Positions 37,650 through 47,063 are shown, counted from the first letter of the stretch. The stretch: DNA of 58,999 nucleotides from Acidobacteriaceae bacterium (GCA_030041305.1 JASHOC010000233.1:1-58999), one strand, 5' to 3'. The notes: a model not told the origin generated them from the letters alone. A program made the numbers and translations.

Positions 37650-38774
37650 CTATCCCACCAGAGCATAAGCGCGGATCATCTCTTTGCGCACCGTAAGCCG
37701 CTCAATCAGGTCTGCACGCACTTCGTAACCGCGTCCCGGCGTATCCGCAATGGCGATTTCACCTTCCGCCGAGACCGTCACCTCCGGCTCGATAATGTCT
37801 TCGGCCCAGTAACGCGCTGAGGCCGACACATCGCCCGGCAGGGTGAAGTTTTCGAGCGACGACAGCGCAATATTGTGCGCGCGGCCGATGCCGCTCTCGA
37901 GCATTCCTCCGCACCACACCGGAATTCCGCGCTCCTGCGCCGCATTGTGCACGGCGATGGCCTCGGAGAAGCCACCCACGCGCCCCAGCTTGACGTTGAT
38001 GATCTTGCACGACTCGGCCTCAATTGCCGCTAACGCGTCGCGCCGGTTGTGGATCGATTCGTCCAGGCAAATCGGCGTTTCCAGGCGCTTCTGCAGCATG
38101 GAGTGATAGAAAAAATCATCGTGCCACAAAGGCTGCTCGATCATCAGCAGTTCGAAAGCATCGAAGGAGGCGATGTGTTCGGCGTCGCGCAGCCGGTAAG
38201 CCGAATTGGCGTCGCAGCTCAATGTAATATCGGGCCAGCGGTTGCGCACTCGTTCGAAGACCTCAACGTCCCATCCCGGCTTGCACTTCAGCTTGATGCG
38301 CTGGTAACCGGCCGCCAGTTCGCGTTCCACGATCGAGAGCAGTTCCGGAATCGACGCTTGGATGCCCAGCGAAACCCCGCATGGAATGCTCTCGCGCACG
38401 CCGCCTAATAGTTGCGGCAGCGAGATGCCCTCGCGCTGCGCCTCCAGGTCCCAGATGGCGTTTTCCAGCGCCGCCTTGGCCATGCGGTTGCCGCGCACCG
38501 GGTGGAAGATGCGCGGGCAGTCGCCGCCGTGCTCGGGCGACTCCGCGGCCAACATCGGCCCCAGTTCGCGGACGATCACCTGCCACGCGGTGTCGGTGGA
38601 CTCTTCGGAAAAGTAAGGCCGCTCGCCCGCCGTACATTCACCCCAACCCGTTAACCCCTCTGATTGAATCTCCGCCAGTAGAACTCTCCGGTTGGTCGTT
38701 ACGCCAAAGCTGGTTTCAAAAGGGCGCACCAGCGGCATGTGCAGTTCGCGCAGGATAATTGCATCGATTCTCAT
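37650..38774 (-). CDS. menC: o-Succinylbenzoate synthase (enolase superfamily)
   Basis: A 374-residue enzyme of the OSBS / N-succinylamino acid racemase group, which dehydrates SHCHC in menaquinone synthesis. Signatures are LPLVRPF-like LHMPLVRPFETSFG, the KxK pair in IKLKCKPGWD, CDANSAYRL, IEQPLWHDD, CLDESI and the second catalytic lysine in INVKLGRVGG. Start ATG 38772-38774 overlaps the preceding GNAT gene by 4 nt. The open frame further upstream is a shadow. No other men genes are here, and some members racemise N-acylamino acids instead, so the role in quinone synthesis is probable rather than proven. Confidence 0.85.
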   Translation of the reverse strand: MRIDAIILRELHMPLVRPFETSFGVTTNRRVLLAEIQSEGLTGWGECTAGERPYFSEESTDTAWQVIVRELGPMLAAESPEHGGDCPRIFHPVRGNRMAKAALENAIWDLEAQREGISLPQLLGGVRESIPCGVSLGIQASIPELLSIVERELAAGYQRIKLKCKPGWDVEVFERVRNRWPDITLSCDANSAYRLRDAEHIASFDAFELLMIEQPLWHDDFFYHSMLQKRLETPICLDESIHNRRDALAAIEAESCKIINVKLGRVGGFSEAIAVHNAAQERGIPVWCGGMLESGIGRAHNIALSSLENFTLPGDVSASARYWAEDIIEPEVTVSAEGEIAIADTPGRGYEVRADLIERLTVRKEMIRAYALVG

Positions 38775-39661
38775 AAATTTTTCAGTTCCTCGGAACCGGA
38801 ACCCTGCTTCGGCTGAGCCAAGCGACCCAGTTCGAAGACTCCATTTCCTTCCGCATCCCGGGTAAAGCCGATCACTGCCAACCCCTGGGAAAATGCCTGT
38901 TGAAACTTGCGGCGGTTCTCCGACTGAACGGCGAGGGCGCGGTCCCTGTCCGCCTCGGTTGCCTTCCACCGGTTAATACTGGCAGGCACCGGAATCCGTT
39001 CCTCGACGATTTGTCCGTCTGCCGGGCGACCATCCAGGATCGCCTCGACCCGCGGCGAATCCAGCTCCCATTCCGCCACGAGGCGGTCGGTGGGGAGCCC
39101 ACCCTGCAGCCGAGATGAGGATACACCATAGAAATTTGGCCGATAGGTGCGCGCCACCGCTCCCAGCCTGTGGATATTGAGGAAAGCATTTTTGATTTCG
39201 AGTGGATCAAACGTCCACTCCATATGCCGGATGCCCCTTGAAAGCGCCTCAAGTCGTTGGCGGCGCTTGAGTTGCGCACCGATTCCGCGATTGCGATAAG
39301 TTTCTTTCACGGCCAGCATATGCGAATGCAAATAAACTTGCGGCCCATTGGACCTCGCCCTTATCCCCGGCAAAGAGAGAGCAAAACCAACCAGTTTCCC
39401 TCCTTCCTGGCCGTTTGTTCCCTCGTTCCTTTGTTCCCTCGTTCCTTTGTTCCCTTGTTCCCTTGTTCCCTCTTTGCCTAGTTCCCTCGTTCCCTCGTTT
39501 CCCGTCAGGAACGCCCCGATCACCTGCCCGCCGATCTTCTGCTCCAGCAAGAACATCTTGCGCGGCACAACATCGGTTTCGTCATAACCCCAGGTCTCGA
39601 TCTGGAGCTGGACGCAGGCCTCCATCTCGTCGAAGCCCTCACAGCAACGAATTTCGATCAT
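38771..39661 (-). CDS. GNAT-family N-acetyltransferase carrying an in-frame minisatellite insertion
   Basis: The 296-residue protein has a GNAT acetyl-CoA site (VKETYRNRGIGAQLKRRQR). The C-terminal part is typical of the large GNAT proteins found next to menC in several phyla. Residues about 54-87 are a low-complexity repeat, EGTREQGN/KGTREQRN, encoded by an 8-nt-unit tandem repeat (39414-39502) that splits the first strands of the domain. It overlaps mazG upstream and menC downstream by ATGA junctions, forming a tightly coupled operon. Substrate unknown; the insertion could alter or abolish activity. Confidence 0.8.
   Translation of the reverse strand: MIEIRCCEGFDEMEACVQLQIETWGYDETDVVPRKMFLLEQKIGGQVIGAFLTGNEGTRELGKEGTREQGNKGTREQRNEGTNGQEGGKLVGFALSLPGIRARSNGPQVYLHSHMLAVKETYRNRGIGAQLKRRQRLEALSRGIRHMEWTFDPLEIKNAFLNIHRLGAVARTYRPNFYGVSSSRLQGGLPTDRLVAEWELDSPRVEAILDGRPADGQIVEERIPVPASINRWKATEADRDRALAVQSENRRKFQQAFSQGLAVIGFTRDAEGNGVFELGRLAQPKQGSGSEELKNL
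39414..39502. repeat. Octamer-type tandem repeat inside the GNAT gene
   Basis: Imperfect 7-8-nt units of the form GTTCCCTC / GTTCCTTT / GTTCCCTT repeat about ten times. On the coding strand they read GGGAACGA/GGGAACAA. Three octamers equal 24 nt, giving an 8-residue peptide period. A gain or loss of one unit would shift the frame. Confidence 0.8.
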
Positions 39662-40659
39662 GCGTCCGCCTTCGCCAGCGTCGCCGAAGCGGCCGTCGAG
39701 CTGCTTTCAACGCCATCCGCCAATTTTCTCTTGGCCGCCTCCCACAGTGCTTCCAGCTCATCGGCCGAAAGCTCTTCGAGCGGCCTCGGAGCGGCCAGCT
39801 CCATCTCCCTGAAGCGCTCGCGAAACCGAACATTGCAGCCGCGCAACGCCATCTCCGCGTCCACGCCCAAATGCCGGCTGAGGTTCACGACGGTGAACAG
39901 TAGATCGCCCAGCTCCGCCTCCACGCGGGCGTTGTTTCTTGAAGAGCCGTCCTTTTCACCACCTGTTTTCTCCGCTTCCGCTTTGAGTTCTGCAATCTCT
40001 TCGTCCAGCTTGGGAAGCAAATCGCGCCAATTTGTCCAATCGAAACCCGATTTCCGGGCATTGCCGCCCAGCTTGGCTGCTTCGGCGAGGGCCGGCAAAG
40101 CCCGCTGCACGTTGTCGAGTCGCGTGGCCGTTCTCGCCGGCCTTCCCGCCGAGTTCTGATGCGCGTCACCGGGGACGCGTTTCTCTGCTGCCTTGATCTC
40201 CTCCCAATCGCGCAGCACGGCAGCCGCTGAGCCTTCCACCGCTCGATCCACATAGGCGCGGTTTCCGGCCGCGCGCGAGGCCTCATCGCCAAACACATGC
40301 GGATGTCTCCGCACCAGTTTGCGGTTCAGATGGTCGAGCACGTCCGCGATGGTGAAACGGCTCTCGTTGGCCGCCATTTCCGCATAAAAAAGCACCTGCA
40401 GCAGCAAATCGCCCAATTCCTCAGCCAAGTGCGGGAAATCGCGCCGTTCGATGGCGTCAAGAACCTCGTAAGTTTCCTCGAGTGTGTAGGTGCGAATGGA
40501 ATCGAAAGACTGTTCGCGGTCCCATGGGCAGCCGCCGGGAGCGCGAAGCCGCGCCATGATGGCGACCGACTGCTCAAAAAGCGCCGCCGCCCGCGCCGCA
40601 TCCGTTGCCTTGTTCGGCCTGGAAGCCTCTGCGTGGGAGCTTTCTGGCGAAAGGTCCAT
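39658..40659 (-). CDS. mazG: Nucleoside triphosphate pyrophosphohydrolase MazG
   Basis: MazG hydrolyses (d)NTPs to monophosphates and pyrophosphate. The 333-residue protein has two MazG domains. The first has CPWDREQSFDSIRTYTLEE, EETYEVLDAIE and HLAEELGDLLLQVLFYAEMA. The second has WRDLLPKLDEEIAELKAE and EAELGDLLFTVVNLSRHLG. These are the metal-binding ExxE...ExxD helices. It is longer than E. coli MazG (263) because of a linker (residues about 150-185). I use ATG 40657-40659 with GGAAG upstream. It is the first gene of the mazG-GNAT-menC operon. Confidence 0.93.
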   Translation of the reverse strand: MDLSPESSHAEASRPNKATDAARAAALFEQSVAIMARLRAPGGCPWDREQSFDSIRTYTLEETYEVLDAIERRDFPHLAEELGDLLLQVLFYAEMAANESRFTIADVLDHLNRKLVRRHPHVFGDEASRAAGNRAYVDRAVEGSAAAVLRDWEEIKAAEKRVPGDAHQNSAGRPARTATRLDNVQRALPALAEAAKLGGNARKSGFDWTNWRDLLPKLDEEIAELKAEAEKTGGEKDGSSRNNARVEAELGDLLFTVVNLSRHLGVDAEMALRGCNVRFRERFREMELAAPRPLEELSADELEALWEAAKRKLADGVESSSTAASATLAKADA

Positions 40660-40771
40660 GCACTTCCAGTGTACCGTGTTCCGCCCCTCCGCCTGATACG
40701 CTACCCTTGCGACCAAATTATGACCCCGCTTCCAGCCCGTTCCGAGGCGAAACGCGGCCCGCGAGGAAAAG

Positions 40772-41389
40772 ATGGACCGGCTGATTCAGGGACACAAACG
40801 CTTTTTGGCCGAGGTATTCCCGCAGAAGAAACAGCAGTTTCGCCTGCTCGCCGAGTCGCAGGCGCCGGAGTGCCTCTTTATCACCTGCTCGGATTCCCGC
40901 ATCCTCCCCGACCTGATTCTTGGCGCCGGCCCCGGCGACCTCTTTATCGCCCGCAACGCCGGCAACGTCGTCCCTCCGTCCACCGCCGACGCGGACGGTG
41001 TGGCAGCCACCATCGAGTATGCAGTTGAAGTGCTCAAGGTCAAGCACGCCGTTCTCTGCGGCCACTCCGACTGTGGCGCCCTGAAAGCCGCTCTCGATCC
41101 CCAAGCCGTTCAAGCCCTGCCAAAGGCCAAGCGCTGGCTGCGCCACGTTGAAGCGGCCTTTTTCCATCGCCAGCCGCTCAACGCCGCAGACGGCGACGCC
41201 GCGGAGCTGGCCTCGCTCATCCGCGGCAACGTGGTGGCGCAACTGGCGAATCTGGAAGCGCAACCTTCCGTCACCTGGGCCATGAACGAGGGTTTGCTCA
41301 CCGTCCACGGCTGGTATTACGACATCCTCTCCGGGCGGATCGAGCGCTACGACGAGCGATTGCGGCGATTTACGCCGCTCGTGGACTAG
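40772..41389 (+). CDS. can: Beta-class carbonic anhydrase
   Basis: Interconverts CO2 and bicarbonate in the cytoplasm. The 205-residue protein has the zinc ligands C39 (TCSDSR, with D41/R43), H98 and C101 (CGHSDCGA), plus the conserved ARNAGNVV strand. Length is typical. The start has a good GAGGAAAAG site directly before ATG 40772. It is divergent from mazG and monocistronic. Confidence 0.95.
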   Translation: MDRLIQGHKRFLAEVFPQKKQQFRLLAESQAPECLFITCSDSRILPDLILGAGPGDLFIARNAGNVVPPSTADADGVAATIEYAVEVLKVKHAVLCGHSDCGALKAALDPQAVQALPKAKRWLRHVEAAFFHRQPLNAADGDAAELASLIRGNVVAQLANLEAQPSVTWAMNEGLLTVHGWYYDILSGRIERYDERLRRFTPLVD

Positions 41390-41705
41390 AGGAAGCGCAT
41401 CGAGAACGAGGCTCGCAAGCAGGGTCCGGCGGCTGCCATTGCGATTCTCCTTCGCCGCCGGCAAGAGAGGGAAATCGCGAAAACCTCCCGCCCCTGCCTG
41501 CATGAAACAGCATATGGGATGCATGTGCCGTTGATTGGAACGCTCGAGCGGGACAGCGGTTGCCTCGAGAACCCCAGGACCCACCACACAAACCCGGCGC
41601 AGCCCGAGGCCCCTGTGGCGCACAAACCCTGCAGGAGCGGGCGCGAGCTATGCAGGCTCAGGGAAATCGTGCTGATTGCACGATGGCCCCAGCCAGAATG
41701 CGGCG
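41390..41705. other. Intergenic region without recognised features
   Basis: 316 bp between the convergent carbonic anhydrase and MFS transporter genes. I see no repeat, hairpin with T-run, or coding region beyond short shadow frames. Confidence 0.5.
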
Positions 41706-43319
41706 TCAGTGCGCTCCCGGCGGCGCCTTCAGGTGCTTGGGCGGTTTTTTGAACAGCCACGTCGCCACGGCGCAGAAAAGCGCCAGCACCGCTGTCCAGC
41801 GGAATACGTCGATGTAGGCAAGCATCGCCGACTGTTGCAATAACTGTCCGTACAGCAGTCCGAACGACCCGGGGCGGGCGCCGGCCCGGCCGATCTCATG
41901 CCCCAGATACGCCGCGATCATCGCCGATTTCTGCTGCAGGGCGGGCGCAGAGGGCGCCAAATGCTCGGCCAGGTAGGTCTGGTGCAGATCGGCGCGGCGG
42001 ATCAGCGCTGTCGTCGCCATGGCGATGCCTACCGATCCTCCGATGTTACGCAGCATGTTAAAGAGCCCGGTGGCGTTGCCCATCTGCGGATTCGGAATGG
42101 TCGCCACCGTCAAAGTGGCCAACGGCACAAAAACGAAGCTCAGCGCAAATCCTGTCAGCGTAATGGGCAGCAGGAGCGTAAACGGGCCGATGTCGAGATT
42201 CACGCTGCCAAAAATGTAAGCGCAGACCGCGAAGCCGAGAAATCCGAGCGAAAGCAGCTTGCGGTTGTCCATGCGGGTGCCGAGCACGCCAATAATCGGC
42301 GAGCCGACAAACGAGCCGACGCCGCGCGGCCCCACCACCAGTCCAGCGGCAAACGCCGTGTAGCCCATCACCTCCTGGTAGTAGAGCGGCAAAATGGCGA
42401 TGGTGATGTAAATGCACATGCCGAGCAGGGCGATCATGAAGCAGCCGGTGCGGAAATTGCGGTCTTTGAGGATGTGCAGATCGACCAGTCCTTTGGGATT
42501 GGACCACGATCGCCAGATCCAAAGCGCCAGCGTTACGACGAATGTGCCCACCGCCCAACGCACCCACAGAGCGCCGAACCAGTCGTCTTCCTGGCCTTTG
42601 TCGAGCACCACCTGAAGGCACCCCGTCCACACCGCCAGAAGACCGAAGCCGATGTTGTCGAAGGCCCCTACCTTGGCATGCTTGATGTAGTGCGGATCGT
42701 GCACGAAGCGGCTGATCATGATAACCGCAAGGACGCCGACCGGGATATTGATGTAGAACGCGTAGCGCCAACTGTAGGTGTCGGTGAGCCAGCCGCCCAG
42801 CGTCGGCCCCAGCACCGGGGCCACCACAATGCCCAAACCGTAAGCGGCCATCGCCGCCGCGCGCTTGGCCGGAGGAAAGCTTTCCAGCAGGATCGACTGA
42901 GACAGCGGCTGCAGCGCGCCGCCGCCCGCTCCCTGCATCACGCGCGCCAGCAGAATGATGGCCAGCGAGGGCGCCGCGCCGCAGAAGAACGATGCGATGG
43001 TGAAGATGATCACACACGTGAGCAGAAAGCGCTTGCGCCCGAAGCGCCGCGCAAACCAGTTCGAGGCCGGCAGGATGACCGCGTTCGAGACCAGGTAACT
43101 GGTCAGCACCCAAGTGGCTTCCGAGGTCGATGCTGAGAGTGATCCCGCAATGTAGGGCAACGCCACTGATGCAATCGCCGTATCCAACACTTCCATGAAT
43201 GTTGGCAGCATCACCGAGACCGTGACCAGCCACGGGTTCACGCCCTGGCTGAGCGGGTAGCGTTCGGCGGCGGGTGCAGCAGGTGCGGCGGCGATCGTGG
43301 CGGCTGTCGCGGTGGTCAT
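41706..43319 (-). CDS. DHA2-family MFS multidrug exporter (EmrB/QacA type)
   Basis: The 537-residue protein has about 14 hydrophobic spans and the DHA2 signatures: MLPTFMEVLDTAIASVALPYIAG-type helix 1, FGRKRFLLTCV after helix 2, MQGAGGGALQPLSQSIL in helix 4, and GLGIVVAPVLGPTLGGWL (the antiporter motif C) in helix 5. It should export drugs or metabolites by proton antiport. I start at ATG 43317-43319, skipping 20 residues of the longer frame. No EmrA-type adaptor or regulator gene is adjacent. Confidence 0.9.
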   Translation of the reverse strand: MTTATAATIAAAPAAPAAERYPLSQGVNPWLVTVSVMLPTFMEVLDTAIASVALPYIAGSLSASTSEATWVLTSYLVSNAVILPASNWFARRFGRKRFLLTCVIIFTIASFFCGAAPSLAIILLARVMQGAGGGALQPLSQSILLESFPPAKRAAAMAAYGLGIVVAPVLGPTLGGWLTDTYSWRYAFYINIPVGVLAVIMISRFVHDPHYIKHAKVGAFDNIGFGLLAVWTGCLQVVLDKGQEDDWFGALWVRWAVGTFVVTLALWIWRSWSNPKGLVDLHILKDRNFRTGCFMIALLGMCIYITIAILPLYYQEVMGYTAFAAGLVVGPRGVGSFVGSPIIGVLGTRMDNRKLLSLGFLGFAVCAYIFGSVNLDIGPFTLLLPITLTGFALSFVFVPLATLTVATIPNPQMGNATGLFNMLRNIGGSVGIAMATTALIRRADLHQTYLAEHLAPSAPALQQKSAMIAAYLGHEIGRAGARPGSFGLLYGQLLQQSAMLAYIDVFRWTAVLALFCAVATWLFKKPPKHLKAPPGAH

Positions 43320-43477
43320 GCGAGTGGGATTCCTTGAGGGTAAATGATCAAGGCCCGCTGCGCCAGTGATCGGCGCCATGCTGCCTGCGGCCGCGCGCTC
43401 TTGACATAAACGGCGAAGCCCTTGATCCTTAACAGTTCCGGCAGTTCGAATTTTGAGCCCAGGAGGGCCCCCAGGTC

Positions 43478-44464
43478 TTGCGAGTTCGCGTCTTCTACCA
43501 CGATAAATGCTTCGACGGAGCTTGCTCAGCCTCTCTGTTTACGCGCTTTCATCGCGAGTGCATCGCCGCAGGCGCATTGTACGAGTACCACGGCCTCGTG
43601 CATCGCGCCGGCGCGCTTTTTGACGAGAGCGAGTTTACCGGAGATGAAAACGCGATTGTGGACTTCAAGTATTCGGCCTCGCCACGCATCACCTGGTGGT
43701 TCGATCACCATCTTTCGGCCTTTCTCACGCGCCAGGATCACGAGCATTTTCTCACCTGCCAGCGCGATCCCGCTTGCGCAGCGCGCAAATTCTTCGATCC
43801 CACTTACATATCCTGCACCAGTTTCCTGGCGCACATTGCCGCAACCTGCTTCGGCTTCGACGCGGCGCCGGTGGCGGATTTGATTCATTGGGCCGATATC
43901 GTGGACGGAGCGCGGTACGAGAGCCCTGAAGCCGCCGTCGAAATGGCTGCTCCGGCCATGAAGCTCACCCTGATTATCGAGTCGACACAAAACCCCGGCT
44001 TCATCCCGCGGCTTATCCCGCTGCTTACCGAGATGCCGCTCGACGAAGTGCTGCGCCAACCGTTTGTTGCGGAGCTGCTGCCACCCCTGCTTGAGCGCCA
44101 CCGGCACGCTATCGAACTTATCCGCAGCCGCGCGGAAGAGCATGACGGGACCATCTTCTTCGATATCACCGACCATCCGCTCGAGGGTTACAACAAATTC
44201 ATCCCTTACTATCTGCACCCTCAAGCTACTTATTCGATCGGCCTCTCGAAATCGAGCTTCCGCACTAAGGTCGCGGTGGGATCGAACCCGTGGACCAAGG
44301 CGGACCCGGCCAAGATGGTGAACCTGGCGCAGATTTGCGAGCGCTATGGCGGAGGCGGCCACGCGCGGGTCGGCGCGGTGAGCTTTCCCCCCGACAAGGA
44401 AGAACAGGCTCGCGCCGCCGCCGCCGAAATCGCGGCCGAGTTGCGGGCCAACAATCCCCTCTAA
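43478..44464 (+). CDS. DHH-family phosphoesterase
   Basis: The 328-residue protein has YHDKCFDG (H8, D9, D13), VDFKYS (D62), WWFDHHLS (the DHH motif at 76-78) and a C-terminal DHHA1-type GGGGHARVGAVSF. These are the metal and substrate residues of DHH/DHHA1 enzymes such as oligoribonuclease NrnA, RecJ-like nucleases and cyclic-dinucleotide phosphodiesterases. This one is cytoplasmic and stand-alone. The TTG start at 43478 has AGGAGGG about 10 nt upstream. Which phosphodiester it cleaves is not readable. Confidence 0.8.
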   Translation: MRVRVFYHDKCFDGACSASLFTRFHRECIAAGALYEYHGLVHRAGALFDESEFTGDENAIVDFKYSASPRITWWFDHHLSAFLTRQDHEHFLTCQRDPACAARKFFDPTYISCTSFLAHIAATCFGFDAAPVADLIHWADIVDGARYESPEAAVEMAAPAMKLTLIIESTQNPGFIPRLIPLLTEMPLDEVLRQPFVAELLPPLLERHRHAIELIRSRAEEHDGTIFFDITDHPLEGYNKFIPYYLHPQATYSIGLSKSSFRTKVAVGSNPWTKADPAKMVNLAQICERYGGGGHARVGAVSFPPDKEEQARAAAAEIAAELRANNPL

Positions 44465-44495
44465 GCAATTCACCTCGGAAAAAGCCGCACCGCCA

Positions 44496-45005
44496 TCAGG
44501 CCGTTTCCTGCGCTGTCGGGGCTGCCGCCGCGCCCGCCAATTGCTCGTATCGCGCCAAGAGCGCTTCCATGGCTTGGCTACCCGGTTGGTTGTAATTGTT
44601 TCCCGGCAGCGAAGCCCAAATATTCGAGCAGGCCGTGATCGCTCCCTGGATGTCTCCGGATTCGATCATGTTTATCGCATGGCGTTCGGTAATTTGCTGG
44701 ATCGCAACCGCGTCCTGACTCGCCGCGCTGAAATCGGGAAGGTTCAGTTGCGCCTTGTAAGCCTCCCACCAATGCAACATAAGCTGGTAGCGCCCCGAAG
44801 CCGTCGAGGCCAGAAGCGGACTTTCGCGGACCACCTTCGGCGGACGGCCGGAAGCGAACGGATGATCGGCGTAGGAGTTGAAAATCTCCGGTCCATCGAC
44901 CCCTGTAACAATCACGTCGTATCCGTCATTTTGGGTCAGTGCGCTGGTGCTGGTGCCCTCTGACCACGCGATCAGATCGAGGAAGCTCTTCAACCTCGGA
45001 TCCAT
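44496..45005 (-). CDS. Phage lambda R-type endolysin / lytic transglycosylase, orphan
   Basis: The 169-residue protein resembles lambda endolysin R over its length, from memory of that sequence. The catalytic Glu is in FLDLIAWSEGT (E16), followed by NDGYDVIVTG, SADHP-like YADHPF, ASGRYQLMLHWWEAYKAQL, DFSAASQDAVAIQQI, and CSNIWASLPGNNYNQ. Lambda R cleaves the MurNAc-GlcNAc bond to a 1,6-anhydro product. There is no signal peptide and no holin or spanin beside it. I start at ATG 45003-45005 with GGGAGGGGAA upstream. It is likely a domesticated or left-over phage gene, ending 31 bp from the convergent DHH gene. Confidence 0.85.
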   Translation of the reverse strand: MDPRLKSFLDLIAWSEGTSTSALTQNDGYDVIVTGVDGPEIFNSYADHPFASGRPPKVVRESPLLASTASGRYQLMLHWWEAYKAQLNLPDFSAASQDAVAIQQITERHAINMIESGDIQGAITACSNIWASLPGNNYNQPGSQAMEALLARYEQLAGAAAAPTAQETA

Positions 45006-45146
45006 TTCCCCTCCCAATGGCAAATGTAGATGGAGCAAATTCTATATGCAATTCGAATTGAGAGCCGGAAATTTCGGGCGCCGGTCGCCGATCCGGCGGC
45101 GCGTATGCGCCGTGTCCGTGGAGCGTCGTGCGTCCGCAGCGAAAGC

Positions 45147-45743
45147 CTAAAGTCCCAACTCGCCCGCCCGCCTCTTCATCGCCTCGATGCAGAAGGCGAT
45201 GTGGGCGTCGAGGTCGATGCCCAGCTCGGTCGCGCCCTGCACGATATCCTCGCGATTGACATTGCGCGCAAAGGCTTTGTCCTTCATCTTCTTCCTCACG
45301 CTGGCGACCTGGACGTCGGCAATGGCTTTCGTGGGCTTCACCAGCGCGCACGCGGTCAGGAATCCGGCCAGTTCATCGCAGGCAAACAGCGATTTGGCAA
45401 GATGCGTTTCGCGCGGGACGCCGGAGTATTGCGCGTGGCCAAGGATGGCGGTGCGCAGCTCCGCGGGCCAGCCCAGCCGCTCCAACTCCCGCACACCCAC
45501 GAAAGGATGCTCTTCGGCGGTGGGGTGGCGCTCGTAATCGAAATCGTGCAGCAGAGCCGTAGTGGAGTAAAGATTCCTGAAAGCCTCACGCGCTTCAGCG
45601 GCGAGCCTGAGCCGGTCGGCCTCCACTTCGCCACACGCGACAACGCAGGCTTCCACCGCCAATGCATGCTTCCGCAGGCTTTCGCTGGCAGTCCACTCGG
45701 AAAGCAGACGCCAAGCTTCCTCGCGGCCAAAAGCATCGATCAT
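45147..45743 (-). CDS. HD-domain hydrolase
   Basis: The 198-residue protein has the HD signature TALLHDFDYERHP, a preceding RKHALAVEACVVA histidine and ILGHAQYSGV, as in small stand-alone HD phosphohydrolases. The C-terminal part (VQVASVRKKMKDKAFARNVNR) matches a common uncharacterised subgroup. It probably dephosphorylates a nucleotide. I start at ATG 45741-45743; a TTG at 45752 would add three residues. Confidence 0.8.
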   Translation of the reverse strand: MIDAFGREEAWRLLSEWTASESLRKHALAVEACVVACGEVEADRLRLAAEAREAFRNLYSTTALLHDFDYERHPTAEEHPFVGVRELERLGWPAELRTAILGHAQYSGVPRETHLAKSLFACDELAGFLTACALVKPTKAIADVQVASVRKKMKDKAFARNVNREDIVQGATELGIDLDAHIAFCIEAMKRRAGELGL

Positions 45744-46237
45744 CTTTATCAATCCATTGCTGCGATTACGGAGCCAGTATAGCGACTGGGATGGAAATTG
45801 CCGGAAATGGCGGCGTTTTTGCTAATTCGTTGAATTGGCTCGGCTTTTCTGGGGTTCCTCGGCAACCGGCGCTTGACAAGACGCGAAGAGAAGCCGGACA
45901 CAGGTTGGAAATCAAAAGAGAGATCTTTCCGGGATCGCAGTCGGGCCAATTGAGTGCGCCTATTAACCAACTTGGTTCGCGATTTGAACGGAATGAGCGG
46001 GATTTATACCGGTTTCTTCGGCATGTGCCTGAATTTCTACTTGACAATTATGGTTCCTTCCCACACAGTAAACATCGTAGTGGTGTCCAGGCATAGAAGG
46101 AATTTTGCGGTCTTGAGTAGCCGGCCGAGGGTCGGAATGTGTGCAGGACCCTCCCCAGCGATTCAAGATTGGCGCCATTCCTGAGTGTGCCCGGGCTCTT
46201 CTCGGAGTTCCATGCTCTGGCGCTCCGCAGACGCCCT
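45744..46237. other. Intergenic region between divergent genes
   Basis: About 490 bp between the HD-domain gene and the zinc-ribbon regulator. A TTGACA at 46041 is the only promoter-like hexamer I notice, without a good -10 partner. Open frames here are short and lack family resemblance. Confidence 0.4.
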
Positions 46238-46774
46238 ATGGCGACCATGGTTTCTTGCGTGGAAACACGCGAAGTTGTGCGCTGCGAGTATTGCAGATTG
46301 ACGCAGTACAGGACTAGCAACTCTCTTTGCAGACGATGCCATAAGCCTCTTGACCTGGAGGAGCCGGAGCAGTTTGCGCCGCAACTGATGACCGGCCTGA
46401 TTCCGCCCGATGCAGAGGAGGCGGGATCGCAGGTGGCCGCACGGGTCCTCGAAATTCGCCGCGCGCGTCATTTGAGCCAGCGCCAGTTGGCCGCCCGGAT
46501 GGAAGTGCCGCGCACCTATATTTCCAAGATCGAGAACGGCAAGGCGATTCCCACTCTAAGCTCGCTCGAGCGGCTGGCTGGTGCGCTGGATGTGGAAGTG
46601 GGTCAACTGGTGTGGGACGCCCGCAGCCGGCGTGAGGAGATGGTTGCCGGGGTGTTTGCCGACCCTTTCCTGGCCGAAATCGCGGCTTCCTTGCCCCGCC
46701 TGAACTCGCTCCACCGTTCACTCCTCTTGAGCGCGGTGCGGGACGCCGCCATGGGTCGCAGGCGCTCAGCGTAA
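46238..46774 (+). CDS. XRE-family regulator with N-terminal zinc ribbon
   Basis: The 178-residue protein starts MATMVSCVETREVVRCEYCR. It has a CxxC...CxxC zinc ribbon (CEYC and CRRC, residues about 16-33), then a Cro/C1-type helix-turn-helix (LSQRQLAARMEVPRTYISKIENGKAIPTL). A C-terminal helical region follows (DPFLAEIAASLPRLNSLHRSLLL). It probably binds DNA as a transcriptional regulator. I chose ATG 46238 because the frame upstream has no family resemblance; ATG 46247 is also possible. Its target is unknown; uppS is 290 bp downstream. Confidence 0.82.
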   Translation: MATMVSCVETREVVRCEYCRLTQYRTSNSLCRRCHKPLDLEEPEQFAPQLMTGLIPPDAEEAGSQVAARVLEIRRARHLSQRQLAARMEVPRTYISKIENGKAIPTLSSLERLAGALDVEVGQLVWDARSRREEMVAGVFADPFLAEIAASLPRLNSLHRSLLLSAVRDAAMGRRRSA

Positions 46775-47063
46775 CGCTTCGGATGCTTTGGCTGCCGCTC
46801 GAGCCCAGTTCCGGCTGCGGCGGCTCCAACTCGCCTCGCCGTCCGATTGCAGCACTCGGGCGCTTGTGCTACGGTCGATGATGTTACCCCCTTGCCGGGC
46901 TTTTCCAAAGCATTGCGCGGGAAGAGGGGCTCGTCCGTGAGTGGATGAGACGCATCTTACGGACTATGCATAACCTTTCGCGGCATGGCGGCGCGGAGTC
47001 TCGTTTGCATAGCCCGCCCGGCGCCAGCCTGGAAACCGAAAGGGCGAGATCGAGGCAACTTCT

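Noticed and set aside
45662..46096. 144-codon plus-strand ORF in the gap before the zinc-ribbon regulator
   Set aside because: Its first part is antisense to the HD-domain gene and the remainder shows no domain or plausible start signal.
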